Source: Galactobacter sp. (GTDB taxonomy: Bacteria > Actinomycetota > Actinomycetes > Actinomycetales > Micrococcaceae). Taken from it: DNA of 11,935 bases. A program made the position numbers and the translations under genes. The stretch lies in the NCBI GenBank assembly GCA_022712075.1, contig JALAHE010000035.1, positions 1 through 11,935 on the forward strand, in the 5' to 3' direction. The notes beneath the pieces were generated by a model. The model did no database searches and was not told the origin of the DNA. It was given only the letters and a program-made list of their open reading frames with translations. Shown piece by piece: positions 6,102-11,935 of this stretch. The first letter of the stretch is position 1, and the number at the start of each line of letters is the position of its first letter.

Positions 6102-7433
6102 TCAGCCGACCAAGGCCTTCTTCAGCGAGTCGATGGCCCCGGCCAGCGTCGTCACGTGCTCACCGAGCCCCGTGGCGATGGCGTCGGCCTTCAGCTCGCC
6201 CTTGCTGATCTCCTCGAAGAACGCCCCGGCCTTGGGGCGGTACTCGTTCAGCTCCTCGAGGGCCTTAGCGGTGCCGGCGGAGTCGCCCTTCGCCACGGCG
6301 TTGGCGTAGTCGACGAAGTAGCCGATGTGCTCCCGCCACAGGGTCAGGAACGCCTCCTGCTTCTCCTTGCCTGCCACGGAACCGATGGCCTCGGCCAGCG
6401 CCTGCGAGTTGTGATCCAGGGCCCCTGCCGCCGCCTTGAAGGCCGCGGAATCCGTGCCGCCCTCGGAGGTGTAGGCAACGAAGACCGCCACGGACGCGAG
6501 GTACACGTGCTCCTGCAGGCCCGTGGCCAGCGTGGTGCGCAGCGTCGAGGCATCGTCCAGGGCGTCGCCCTTGATGCCGTTGCCCACGGCCAGGGCGTTG
6601 GCCAGCTTGGCGATGAAGTCGCCGCCGTGCGAGGCCGCGGCGTGCAGCTTCGAGTAGGCCTCCGTCTTGCCGACGGCCAGGTCATCGATGGCCTCGGAGA
6701 GCGAGGCCACGTGGTGGACCAGTCCCTCGGTGACATCGGCGGCGCTGATCTTGCCCTTGGCGAGGCCGGAGAGCGCGGCTCCCGCGTCCTTGGTGTACTG
6801 GCTCAGCTCGGCCTGCGCCTTCGCCTTGCCCGCCTTGTCGCCCTTCTTCGCGGCGACCGCGTAATCGACGAAGTAGCCGATGTGGGCGCGCCACACCTTG
6901 AGCACCGGGTCCTTCATCTTCGGGTCAAGCGTCCCGACCATGTCGGCCAGGGCCACGGCGTTCTTGTCGATCGCGGCGGCGGCCGCTTTGAACTCCGCCG
7001 AGTCGGCGCCCTTGGTGTACGCAGTGGCGACGCCCATGCCCGCGAGGTAGACGTGCTCCTGGAGGTTGGAGGTCAGCGCGGCGCGCAGGCCGGCAGCATC
7101 CGAATCGGGGTCGCCCTTGATGCCGGCGGCCTTCACGATGCCATCGGCGAGGGTTTGACCCGTCATGGGCATGTGGCTCGCCGCGGTCATGGCGTCGGAG
7201 AACGGATCCCCCGTGCTGACGGGAACCAGCGCGGCGGCCGCCGCCGAGCTCGAGCCCATGGTGCTGTGATCCATGGTTGCCTTCGAGCTTGACGGCGCGC
7301 TCGCTGCGGACGAGCTGGTCGCACTCGAGGAGGCAGGGGTCGAGGCGTTGGAGCTGCAGGCCGCCAGGCTCAGGGCCAGTGCGGCGGCGCCGAGCCCGAG
7401 GGCCGTGGTCTTCATCGTGAGCTTCGAGAACAT
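6102..7433 (-). CDS. Lipoprotein with two His-conserved helical repeats, putative metal binding
   Basis: This 443-residue protein is exported and lipid-anchored: the signal peptide ends in L23-A24-A25-C26. A Ser/Ala-rich tether contains a Met/His cluster around M54-D-H-S-T-M59. Two copies of one predicted all-helical domain follow, about residues 80-255 and 262-443. They share H87/H269, the L-Q-E-H motif (E126-H127/E308-H309), W-R-x-H-I-G-Y-F-V-D-Y (H184/H369) and H241/H426. From memory, similar domains occur in Firmicute proteins often labelled copper amine oxidase because of another domain; no function is established for the helical part. The conserved His and Glu suggest metal or heme binding, an inference. 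The ATG at 7433 is chosen because AGGAGT (7441-7446) is 7 nt upstream and the signal peptide begins there. A SigK-like promoter precedes it and sigK-rskA follow. Confidence 0.85.
   Translation of the reverse strand: MFSKLTMKTTALGLGAAALALSLAACSSNASTPASSSATSSSAASAPSSSKATMDHSTMGSSSAAAAALVPVSTGDPFSDAMTAASHMPMTGQTLADGIVKAAGIKGDPDSDAAGLRAALTSNLQEHVYLAGMGVATAYTKGADSAEFKAAAAAIDKNAVALADMVGTLDPKMKDPVLKVWRAHIGYFVDYAVAAKKGDKAGKAKAQAELSQYTKDAGAALSGLAKGKISAADVTEGLVHHVASLSEAIDDLAVGKTEAYSKLHAAASHGGDFIAKLANALAVGNGIKGDALDDASTLRTTLATGLQEHVYLASVAVFVAYTSEGGTDSAAFKAAAGALDHNSQALAEAIGSVAGKEKQEAFLTLWREHIGYFVDYANAVAKGDSAGTAKALEELNEYRPKAGAFFEEISKGELKADAIATGLGEHVTTLAGAIDSLKKALVG
6105..6650 (-). repeat. Second copy of the lipoprotein helical domain
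   Basis: It encodes residues about 262-443 and matches the first copy across A-A-S-H, G-I-K-G-D, L-Q-E-H-V-Y-L-A and W-R-x-H-I-G-Y-F-V-D-Y. The copies diverge between these motifs, so the duplication is old. Confidence 0.85.
6669..7196 (-). repeat. First copy of the lipoprotein helical domain
   Basis: It encodes residues about 80-255. It differs from the second copy by a Met-rich segment (A-A-S-H-M-P-M-T-G) where copy 2 has A-A-S-H-G-G-D-F, and by H240 where copy 2 has E425. Confidence 0.85.
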
Positions 7434-7440
7434 CTGAATC

Positions 7441-7446
7441 ACTCCT
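7441..7446 (-). promoter_or_regulatory. Ribosome-binding site of the lipoprotein gene
   Basis: AGGAGT lies 7 nt before the ATG at 7433. It rules out the longer in-frame reading up to 7724, which would overlap the barstar gene and lack an N-terminal signal peptide. Confidence 0.85.
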
Positions 7447-7478
7447 AAGAGAGGGGATCGTGATGGTTGATGCCCTCC

Positions 7479-7505
7479 GTTCGGAGCGGATGCGCGTGCG
7501 GATGG
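7479..7505 (-). promoter_or_regulatory. SigK-like promoter of the lipoprotein gene
   Basis: On the minus strand CCATCC (7500-7505) and CCGAAC (7479-7484) are separated by 15 nt. This matches, with one change in the last base, the M. tuberculosis SigK elements as I recall them (CCATCC and CCGAAT). Transcription would begin near 7472, giving a leader of about 40 nt. The -10 overlaps a small palindrome (7475-7486). Confidence 0.65.
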
Positions 7506-7567
7506 GTCACGCGCCAAGAAAGCTGAAAGATCCTTCCGGGGTGGCCCGCGAGGCCCGCCATCCGGCC

Positions 7568-7948
7568 TCAGCGCAAGAGCAGCTCGACCTGCGGGTGGTC
7601 GGCGAACACCGAGAGGACGAGCTCGAAGTAGGTCTCGTGGCCGGTCGCCTCCAGGCGCGCGAGCTGCTCCCGGATCGCGGGGCGGTCGAAGGGGCCCTGC
7701 GGGTCCAGCTTGGCCAGCAGCCATTCCAGCGTGGTCTCGACCCCCAGCGCGGCGGCCATCGCGGCGTGTTCGGTGATCACCCAGCGCTGCCGCGCGGACC
7801 CGGCCAGCGCGCCGATGCCGCCGTACAGCAGGTCGTTGAGCGCATCGAGGCTCGGTCCCAGTTCCCAGTCCTCGCCCCGCATCAGCTGCTCATTGAGCTG
7901 GGCGTAGAACGCAGCGATCGAGTCGACCGCCGCGCCGTCGATCACCAC
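7568..7948 (-). CDS. Barstar-like protein
   Basis: This 126-residue soluble protein has the barstar pattern at its N-terminus: V-I-D-G-x-x-V-D-S followed by the S-L-D-A-L-N-D-L-L-Y-G helix (33-43). Barstar inhibits the ribonuclease barnase. Its two key acidic positions in that helix appear kept (D35 and D39), but the usual Trp between them is Asn (N38). The C-terminal half is longer than in classical barstar (about 90 residues) and I do not recognise it. The start is a GTG with no good ribosome-binding site; the next codon is also GTG, so the exact start is uncertain. No barnase-like gene is visible nearby. It lies 29 nt after the 80-residue gene and is probably co-transcribed with it. Many actinobacterial barstar-domain proteins have no known partner. 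Confidence 0.75.
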   Translation of the reverse strand: MVIDGAAVDSIAAFYAQLNEQLMRGEDWELGPSLDALNDLLYGGIGALAGSARQRWVITEHAAMAAALGVETTLEWLLAKLDPQGPFDRPAIREQLARLEATGHETYFELVLSVFADHPQVELLLR

Positions 7949-7977
7949 CTCGACGACCGAACCCGCGTCCCTCGCGC

Positions 7978-8220
7978 TCAGCGCTTGTCCTGGGGCATCG
8001 TGGGGATTTCGAACGGCGGCGGCGTCGGCTCGATGTAGAGCGACGTGGCCTCCGGCAGCTCCCGCAGCGAGTTGTCGGCCTGCATGCCCGCCGAGAGGGG
8101 AAGCTCGAGCGAATTGCGCTGCACGTTCAGGTAGCCCTGCCAGGCGCCGGAGAGCCGCTCGCCCAGCTCACTCGCCTCGGCCAGCTCCACGGGCGCCTCC
8201 GGATCCCAGTTCTTCTCCAT
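7978..8220 (-). CDS. Hypothetical protein, 80 residues
   Basis: I do not recognise this small protein. It has no signal peptide or membrane segment. It begins with an acidic half (M-E-K-N-W-D-P-E-A-P), has a middle stretch L-S-G-A-W-Q-G-Y-L-N-V-Q-R, and ends Pro-rich (P-T-P-P-P-F-E-I-P). The ATG has only a weak upstream purine run. It is kept as real because it fills the space between two co-directional genes, has a full-length reading frame with balanced amino-acid composition unlike the Arg/Ala/Pro-rich shadow frames here, and is followed within 29 nt by the barstar-like gene. Confidence 0.65.
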   Translation of the reverse strand: MEKNWDPEAPVELAEASELGERLSGAWQGYLNVQRNSLELPLSAGMQADNSLRELPEATSLYIEPTPPPFEIPTMPQDKR

Positions 8221-8277
8221 GCACCCACGGTAGGGGCTGTCCTCCCCCGCGGCCAGGGCCGGTGCGGTCAGCGGGTC

Positions 8278-8700
8278 TCAGAGCCGCAGCGACATACCGG
8301 TGCCGCCGGGCGCCACATCGCGGAATCCCAGCGACTCGTAGAGCCGGCGCCCCGGCGGATCGGCCGTGAGCGTCACGTACGCTCCCTCCTCGGCACGGTC
8401 ACGAATCTCCTCCAGGAGCGAGACAAGCACGGCCCGGCCGAGCCCCTTGCCCTGGTGCTCGGGCAGCGTGGCCATGTCCGCCACGAGGAAGTACCAACCG
8501 CCGTCCCCCACCACGCGACCCATCGCCACGGTCTCGCCCGCGGCGTCGACGACGCTGCGCCAGGCCCAGGTGCCCTCGATCGCGCGTTCGGCCTGGGCCG
8601 GGGGGATGGGGCGCAACCCGGACAGGGCGCGCAGCTGGCGGTAGCGCCCGGCCTCGGGCGGGACGGGAAGGAGGCGGAAGCCGTCGGAGCGTTCGTTCAT
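8278..8700 (-). CDS. GNAT-family N-acetyltransferase
   Basis: This 140-residue enzyme is a single GNAT domain, expected to transfer an acetyl group from acetyl-CoA to an amine; the substrate is unknown. The acetyl-CoA-binding motif Q83-G-K-G-L-G88 follows the beta-strand ending V-A-D-M-A-T-L-P, and the C-terminal signature L120-Y-E-S-L-G-F126 is present. The ATG at 8700 lies in the 25-nt gap after the methyltransferase stop, preceded by a G-rich stretch rather than a clear ribosome-binding site. The longer reading up to 8946 would overlap the methyltransferase and is low-complexity, so it was rejected. Length is typical of small GNAT enzymes. Confidence 0.87.
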   Translation of the reverse strand: MNERSDGFRLLPVPPEAGRYRQLRALSGLRPIPPAQAERAIEGTWAWRSVVDAAGETVAMGRVVGDGGWYFLVADMATLPEHQGKGLGRAVLVSLLEEIRDRAEEGAYVTLTADPPGRRLYESLGFRDVAPGGTGMSLRL

Positions 8701-8725
8701 GCCCCCATCGTGGCAGAGGCCCCCG

Positions 8726-9367
8726 TCAGCGCGGCAGCCGCGCGAGCACCATGCCCTGCGCCGCACGCTCGGCAGGCCGGGCCGGGCGCAGTCCCGAGGC
8801 CACGAGCTCGAGCCCGGCGGCCACGAGGGCCGCGGCCACCACCGGCACCGGGAGCGCGCGCACCACGAGCGGCTCGCCGTCCACGACCAGGTGTCGCGAC
8901 GGCGCGTCGGCCGCCCCGCTATGGAAGCCCCACAGCACCGGCGCACCGGGCGCCAGCACGCGGGAGCACTCGCGGGCGGCGGCGGCCAGCTCCTTGGCCT
9001 CCAGATGGATCATCGAGTACCACCCGAGCACGCCGCCCGCGGAGCCGTCCGGGAACGGAAGGGACTCGAGGCTGCCGGCGCGCCACTCCCCCTCGGGATG
9101 GGCGGCCCTCGCCTGCTCGAGCATGCCCTCGCTCGGATCCACCCCGATGACCGGGCCGAGCCCGTTCGCGCGGAGAAAGGGCAGCAGGCGACCGGTCCCG
9201 CAGCCGGCGTCCACGACCGGCAGCGGCGCCAGCGCGGAGGCGAGCCGGGCCCAATGACGCAACCACGCGACGTCGGACGCCGCCTCAAAGGACAGATCGG
9301 GAAGCAGCCGCGCGTACTCGGCGGCGGCGGCGCCGTAGGCGGCCGCCGCGCGGGCCGTGGAGCTCAG
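8726..9367 (-). CDS. SAM-dependent methyltransferase (class I)
   Basis: This protein has a Rossmann-type methyltransferase core of the Methyltransf_11/25 kind. Counting from the proposed start, motif I is V-V-D53-A-G-C-G-T-G59 and the acidic residue after strand 2 is D77 (I-G-V-D-P-S-E-G-M-L). Then come F-P-D-G-S-A and the W-Y-S-M-I-H-L motif near strand 4. Substrate is unknown. The start is unusual: between the upstream stop and motif I there is no in-frame ATG, GTG or TTG. A CTG at 9365-9367 overlaps the upstream TGA as CTGA, mimicking the ATGA/GTGA overlaps elsewhere in this window, and would give 213 residues. The next candidate upstream, a GTG at 9553, would overlap the membrane-protein gene by 190 nt and add low-complexity sequence. 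Function is firm; the start is not. Confidence 0.85.
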   Translation of the reverse strand: MSSTARAAAAYGAAAAEYARLLPDLSFEAASDVAWLRHWARLASALAPLPVVDAGCGTGRLLPFLRANGLGPVIGVDPSEGMLEQARAAHPEGEWRAGSLESLPFPDGSAGGVLGWYSMIHLEAKELAAAARECSRVLAPGAPVLWGFHSGAADAPSRHLVVDGEPLVVRALPVPVVAAALVAAGLELVASGLRPARPAERAAQGMVLARLPR

Positions 9368-9657
9368 AGCGCGTAGGCCGCGGCGATGAGCCCGGCGCCG
9401 CCGAGCGCGCCGATCATCGTCACGACGGCGAGGCGGAAGCGCGTGCGCTCCGCCGCGGAGAGGGCGCTGCCCAGCCCCACGAGGAGCGAGGCGCCCAGGG
9501 CCAGCCCGGCCCAGGCGCTTGCGTGCGACGGCGCGCCGGAGGCCAGGGCCCACGCGCCGAGCACGAGCGCCACGAGGCTCACGCCCACCCACGCCGGGAC
9601 AGAACGCAGGAACAGGGCGCGGCCGGAGAAGGCTGGCTGCAGGGGGCGTGCTGTCAC
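9364..9657 (-). CDS. Small integral membrane protein, 97 residues
   Basis: I do not recognise the family. The GTG at 9657 is chosen because AAGGAG (9665-9670) lies 7 nt upstream; a longer reading from 9720 would run into the palindrome. The protein has three likely membrane helices at about 20-40, 47-67 and 74-96, with basic residues (R-T-R-F-R) between the second and third. It ends exactly at the last helix. Its stop overlaps the proposed CTG start of the methyltransferase, so the two are probably translated together. It could be a partner or anchor of the methyltransferase; this is only context. Confidence 0.75.
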   Translation of the reverse strand: MTARPLQPAFSGRALFLRSVPAWVGVSLVALVLGAWALASGAPSHASAWAGLALGASLLVGLGSALSAAERTRFRLAVVTMIGALGGAGLIAAAYAL

Positions 9658-9664
9658 GGCGAGG

Positions 9665-9670
9665 CTCCTT
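9665..9670 (-). promoter_or_regulatory. Ribosome-binding site of the small membrane protein
   Basis: AAGGAG lies 7 nt before the GTG at 9657 and decides that start. Confidence 0.75.
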
Positions 9671-9703
9671 GTGAAGGCTTCGGCGCGCGTGCAGCGGATG
9701 GGC

Positions 9704-9745
9704 GTGACGCGCCCCACCATGCTAGGGCACGGTGAGGCGCGTCAC
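9704..9745. other. Long imperfect palindrome in the 97-nt gap
   Basis: A perfect 10-bp inverted repeat (9704-9713 with 9736-9745) continues, after single mismatches, with 4 bp (9715-9718 with 9731-9734) and 3 bp (9720-9722 with 9727-9729). On the plus strand it is followed by AAAAA; on the minus strand TTTTT comes before it, the wrong side for a minus-strand terminator. It may be an operator, or a terminator without a T run for the siderophore-interacting protein gene. Confidence 0.65.
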
Positions 9746-9746
9746 A
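9731..9746. promoter_or_regulatory. CRP/GlxR-like binding site
   Basis: GGTGA-N6-TCACA matches the CRP/GlxR consensus TGTGA-N6-TCACA at 9 of 10 positions. It lies 74 nt upstream of the small membrane protein start. A weaker copy (CGTGA-N6-CCACC) is at 9703-9718, in the other arm of the palindrome. Prediction from sequence only. Confidence 0.4.
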
Positions 9747-9754
9747 AAAAGGGC

Positions 9755-10615
9755 TCAGGCGTCCTCGGGGAAGATCTTCCCGATCGGCTCGCGCTTCTCC
9801 GCCTGGAAGGTGTCCTCGGCCCGCCCGTAGGCCCAATACGCCGAGAGCGAGAGCTGCGAGCGCTCCAGCCCGCGCTCCCCCACGAGGTAGGCACGCAGGG
9901 ACTTCATGGTCTCCCGCTCGCCGTGAACAAAGGCCCGCACGCCGGCCAGATTCTCGGGGAGTTCGACGGCGCGCACCGCCTCCTCGAGGCGGGAGGAAGC
10001 CGGCGTCCAAGCGCCGCCCCGCTCCACCCAGCGCAGCTCAACGCCGGCGGGAGCGGCGAGGTCGAGCCGGTCGCCCGGCCCGGCGACGTCGAGCACGGCA
10101 ACGCCGCGCTCGCCCGGACCCATCCCCTCGAGCGCCGCGGCGATGGCGGGCAGGGCCGCCTCGTCCCCGGCCAACAGGTGCCACGCCCCGGGCTCCGGCG
10201 CGTACTTGCCGCCCGGCCCGGAGAAGCAGGCGACGTCACCGGGAACGGCCGCGGCGGCCCAGGGGCCCGCGAGTCCGTCCTCGCCGTGAACCACGAAGTC
10301 GACGTCGATCTCGGTTCCCGCCTCGGAGCGGCGCACGGCGCGCACGGAGTAGGTGCGGCGCACGGGCACGCCCTCGGAGCCGTGTTGCGCGCGGATCGCG
10401 TCCAGATCGTACGGAGGCGTCAGCCCCAGCGCCGGGTCGGCAAAGAGGAACTTCACGTACTGGTCAGTGACGTCCTTAGGTTCAAAGCCGTCCAGGCCGG
10501 GGCCGCCGAGGGTCAGGCGGACCAGGTGCTCGCTGATCCGGGTGCTCGCGAGCACCGTCGCCACTTGTTGCGGGCGGGCGGGGCGCGCCGGCCGGCCCGG
10601 GCCCGCGGGCCTCAC
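9755..10615 (-). CDS. Siderophore-interacting protein (FAD-dependent ferric-siderophore reductase family)
   Basis: This 286-residue cytoplasmic flavoprotein of the SIP/ViuB family is expected to reduce imported ferric chelates and release iron. The N-terminal FAD domain contains R86-R-T-Y-S90 and H110-G-E-D-G-L-A-G-P-W119, both family signatures. The C-terminal part has the reductase domain, ending with the family's Y-W-x-x-G segment (here A-Y-W-A-Y-G-R-A-E-D). The usual Arg after the Trp is Ala. Start choice: the GTG at 10615 overlaps the thioesterase stop as GTGA, and the following 16 residues are Pro/Arg-rich before the conserved Q-Q-V-A-T-V strand. The tight coupling to the thioesterase suggests one operon. 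No DtxR-type iron box is visible next to it. It could serve iron released from any chelate, not necessarily heme. Confidence 0.9.
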   Translation of the reverse strand: MRPAGPGRPARPARPQQVATVLASTRISEHLVRLTLGGPGLDGFEPKDVTDQYVKFLFADPALGLTPPYDLDAIRAQHGSEGVPVRRTYSVRAVRRSEAGTEIDVDFVVHGEDGLAGPWAAAAVPGDVACFSGPGGKYAPEPGAWHLLAGDEAALPAIAAALEGMGPGERGVAVLDVAGPGDRLDLAAPAGVELRWVERGGAWTPASSRLEEAVRAVELPENLAGVRAFVHGERETMKSLRAYLVGERGLERSQLSLSAYWAYGRAEDTFQAEKREPIGKIFPEDA

Positions 10616-11076
10616 GCGCTCACCTGGGCGTCGTCGGAGTAGGCCTTGAAGGCCGCGCGGTGCTCGGCGGGAAGTCGCACGAGGCGCTGCGTCTCGTCGT
10701 CGAACAGGGCAAGCGTGGTGGTGGCGCGCGTCGTCAGCTCGCCCGTGTGGCCGTCGAAGAACTCGTAGTTCACGCGGAAGGAGGCGCCCTTGACCTGATC
10801 GATCCACACCTCGATCCGCACCGGCACATCGCGATAGGGCAGCTGGGCCACGTAGCTGATCGAGTGATCCACCACGAGGATCAGGATGTGCTCGCCGACG
10901 TTCTCGAAGAGGTCGACCTTGCCGGGGCGACCCACCGGCTCTCCGGTCCCGCCCGGCACGCCGAAGGCTGCCACGCGGGCCTCCTCCATCAGGCGCACCT
11001 GGTTGACGTTGTTGCCATGCCCATAGGCATCCATGTCCGCCCAGCGCAGGGCGATGTCGACGCTGACGCGACTCAC
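10612..11076 (-). CDS. Hotdog-fold acyl-CoA thioesterase (4HBT-like)
   Basis: This 154-residue enzyme belongs to the 4-hydroxybenzoyl-CoA thioesterase/YbgC-like group, which hydrolyses acyl-CoA thioesters. The active-site segment R-W-A-D-M-D16-A-Y-G-H20-G-N-N-V-N fits the family pattern D-x-x-x-H-x-N-N; E31/E32 on the following helix are also typical. The Y-R-D-V-P-V and F-R-V-N-Y-E strands complete the fold. Substrate cannot be told from sequence. The start is a GTG directly after the TAG of the upstream gene (0 nt gap), with GGGAGGA (11084-11090) 7 nt before it. Its stop overlaps the start of the siderophore-interacting protein gene. Confidence 0.9.
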   Translation of the reverse strand: MSRVSVDIALRWADMDAYGHGNNVNQVRLMEEARVAAFGVPGGTGEPVGRPGKVDLFENVGEHILILVVDHSISYVAQLPYRDVPVRIEVWIDQVKGASFRVNYEFFDGHTGELTTRATTTLALFDDETQRLVRLPAEHRAAFKAYSDDAQVSA

Positions 11077-11935
11077 CTAGTGTTCCTCCCTATCCGCGTC
11101 GGGCTGCGGCGGCGGCGCGAGGAGGCCAAGGTCCTCCAGGCGCGCGGCGATCCGGCCGCCGTCCGGCGCGTAGACCCACGGGATGCCCGGGGTCGATTTC
11201 ATGATGCCTGCGCTGCGGCCGCCGGCCATGACGGCCTGCGACGGCGTGAGCTGCCGGATGACGATGGCCCGCACATTCTGCGGGTAGCGGCGGGCAAACT
11301 CGGCGTAGATCTCCGGGTCGTGCTGACCGTCGTCGCCGATGAGCAGCCACTTGATGTGCGGGAACTCGCTCGCGAGCCGGCGCAGATTGTCCACCTTGTG
11401 CTGCGTTCCGGAGCGGAAGAGCCGCCCGGGCGTGGGCCCCCAGTCGGTCAGCAGCAGCGCCCCGTCCGGGTAGAGGTTGCGCCCGAGGAAGCGGGTCAGC
11501 GCCAGGTTCACGTTCCAGGCCCCCGTGGAGAGGTAGAGCGTGGGCGCTGCGGGGTGCTGGCCCGTGATGCGGTCGAGCAGCACCGCCATGCCGGGGGTGG
11601 GGTTGCGGGCGTGCTCGTCCAGCACAAAGGAGTTCCAGGCGGCGAGCATGGGCCGCGGCAACGCCGTCACCACCACGGTGTCGTCCACGTCGCAGACCAC
11701 GCCAAACGTCTCGTCCTCCGCCACGACAAAGGCCGCTGCCGTGGCGCGCTCGCTGCCCTCGACCTGCAGCTGCACTGGGTGCCAGCCCGGGGCCAGCTCC
11801 ACGGCGACCCTTGCATCCACGACGCCGCCGCGATCGGCGCGGACCGTGAACGAACGCCCGTCGACGGTCACGGTCACTTCGGCGCCGCTGACCGTGGGGG
11901 AGACGAAGTTGCGCCAGCCGCGCGCGCCGTCCTCA
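11077..11935 (-). CDS. App1-family phosphatidate phosphatase-like protein, 5' end outside window
   Basis: The gene runs off the right edge; the visible frame begins E-D-G-A-R-G-W-R-N-F-V-S, an App1-family start of domain, so the GTG at 11877 is internal. Two parts are visible: a beta-rich N-terminal region and a HAD-like catalytic region (DUF2183). The catalytic DxDxT motif reads D-V-D-D-T at 11691-11677. It is followed by T-P-G-M, S-T-G-A-W-N, L-L-T-D-W-G and I-G-D-D-G-Q-H-D-P-E, all conserved in the family and covering the later HAD motifs. Yeast App1 is a Mg-dependent phosphatidate phosphatase; bacterial members are less studied, so the substrate is an inference. The TAG is immediately followed by the thioesterase GTG, indicating co-transcription. 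Confidence 0.9.
   Translation of the reverse strand, partial: EDGARGWRNFVSPTVSGAEVTVTVDGRSFTVRADRGGVVDARVAVELAPGWHPVQLQVEGSERATAAAFVVAEDETFGVVCDVDDTVVVTALPRPMLAAWNSFVLDEHARNPTPGMAVLLDRITGQHPAAPTLYLSTGAWNVNLALTRFLGRNLYPDGALLLTDWGPTPGRLFRSGTQHKVDNLRRLASEFPHIKWLLIGDDGQHDPEIYAEFARRYPQNVRAIVIRQLTPSQAVMAGGRSAGIMKSTPGIPWVYAPDGGRIAARLEDLGLLAPPPQPDADREEH

Noticed and set aside
5514..7292. A 592-codon open frame on the plus strand opposite sigK and the lipoprotein
   Set aside because: Its Gly/Arg/His/Leu-rich composition and lack of any recognisable motif are typical of antisense shadows in GC-rich DNA; the minus-strand genes here are clear.
7434..7724. Upstream in-frame extension of the lipoprotein reading frame
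   Set aside because: It would overlap the barstar gene and place the signal peptide about 97 residues in; the ATG at 7433 has a good ribosome-binding site.
9678..9701. A second SigK-like pair (CCATCC and CCGAAG) upstream of the small membrane protein
   Set aside because: The spacer is only 12 nt, against 15 at the lipoprotein promoter, and a similar chance 12-nt pair occurs inside the GNAT gene near 8586.
9386..10642. A 418-codon open frame on the plus strand opposite the siderophore-interacting protein
   Set aside because: It is a shadow frame of low complexity; the minus-strand gene has family motifs and operon-type junctions.

Overview
The window is GC-rich (about 70% by eye) and densely packed. 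It uses many GTG starts and 1-4 nt gene overlaps, and its protein families are typical of actinobacteria (HtaA heme-binding domains, a SigK/RskA pair, App1 phosphatase, siderophore-interacting protein). It most likely comes from a Micrococcales actinobacterium, perhaps Micrococcaceae. The species call is an inference. There are no RNA genes, insertion sequences or CRISPR arrays. Both edges cut through genes.

Region 1 (1-4589, + strand) is a heme acquisition locus. It holds the 3' part of a surface HtaA protein with two heme-binding domains, a sortase-like LASTG signal and a C-terminal membrane anchor. A strong terminator follows, then hmuT-hmuU-hmuV (heme-binding lipoprotein, FecCD permease, ATPase) joined by GTGA and ATGA overlaps. 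This matches the Corynebacterium htaA-hmuTUV model: the surface protein captures heme, HmuT receives it, and HmuUV imports it. The oddest feature is a run of eleven T near the 3' end of hmuT.

Region 2 (4592-7505, - strand) is a SigK/RskA module. Read leftward it contains a SigK-like promoter, a large lipoprotein built from two copies of a His-conserved helical domain, a hairpin, an ECF sigma factor closely resembling mycobacterial SigK (including a Cys pair with the same spacing), and its RskA-type membrane anti-sigma factor. In Mycobacterium tuberculosis SigK/RskA controls the secreted antigens MPT70 and MPT83. Here the likely target is an uncharacterised lipoprotein with copper-like Met/His motifs. 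This is the best candidate in the window for an undescribed system.

Region 3 (7568-11935, - strand) is a run of eight co-directional genes. An App1-type phosphatase (cut by the window end), a hotdog thioesterase and a siderophore-interacting flavin reductase are tightly coupled. After a 97-nt gap holding a long imperfect palindrome with a CRP/GlxR-like site come a small membrane protein, a SAM methyltransferase that appears to start at a CTG, a GNAT acetyltransferase, an 80-residue unknown and an orphan barstar-like protein. The siderophore-interacting protein gives this side an iron link too, but nothing in the sequence shows it is co-regulated with the heme locus.
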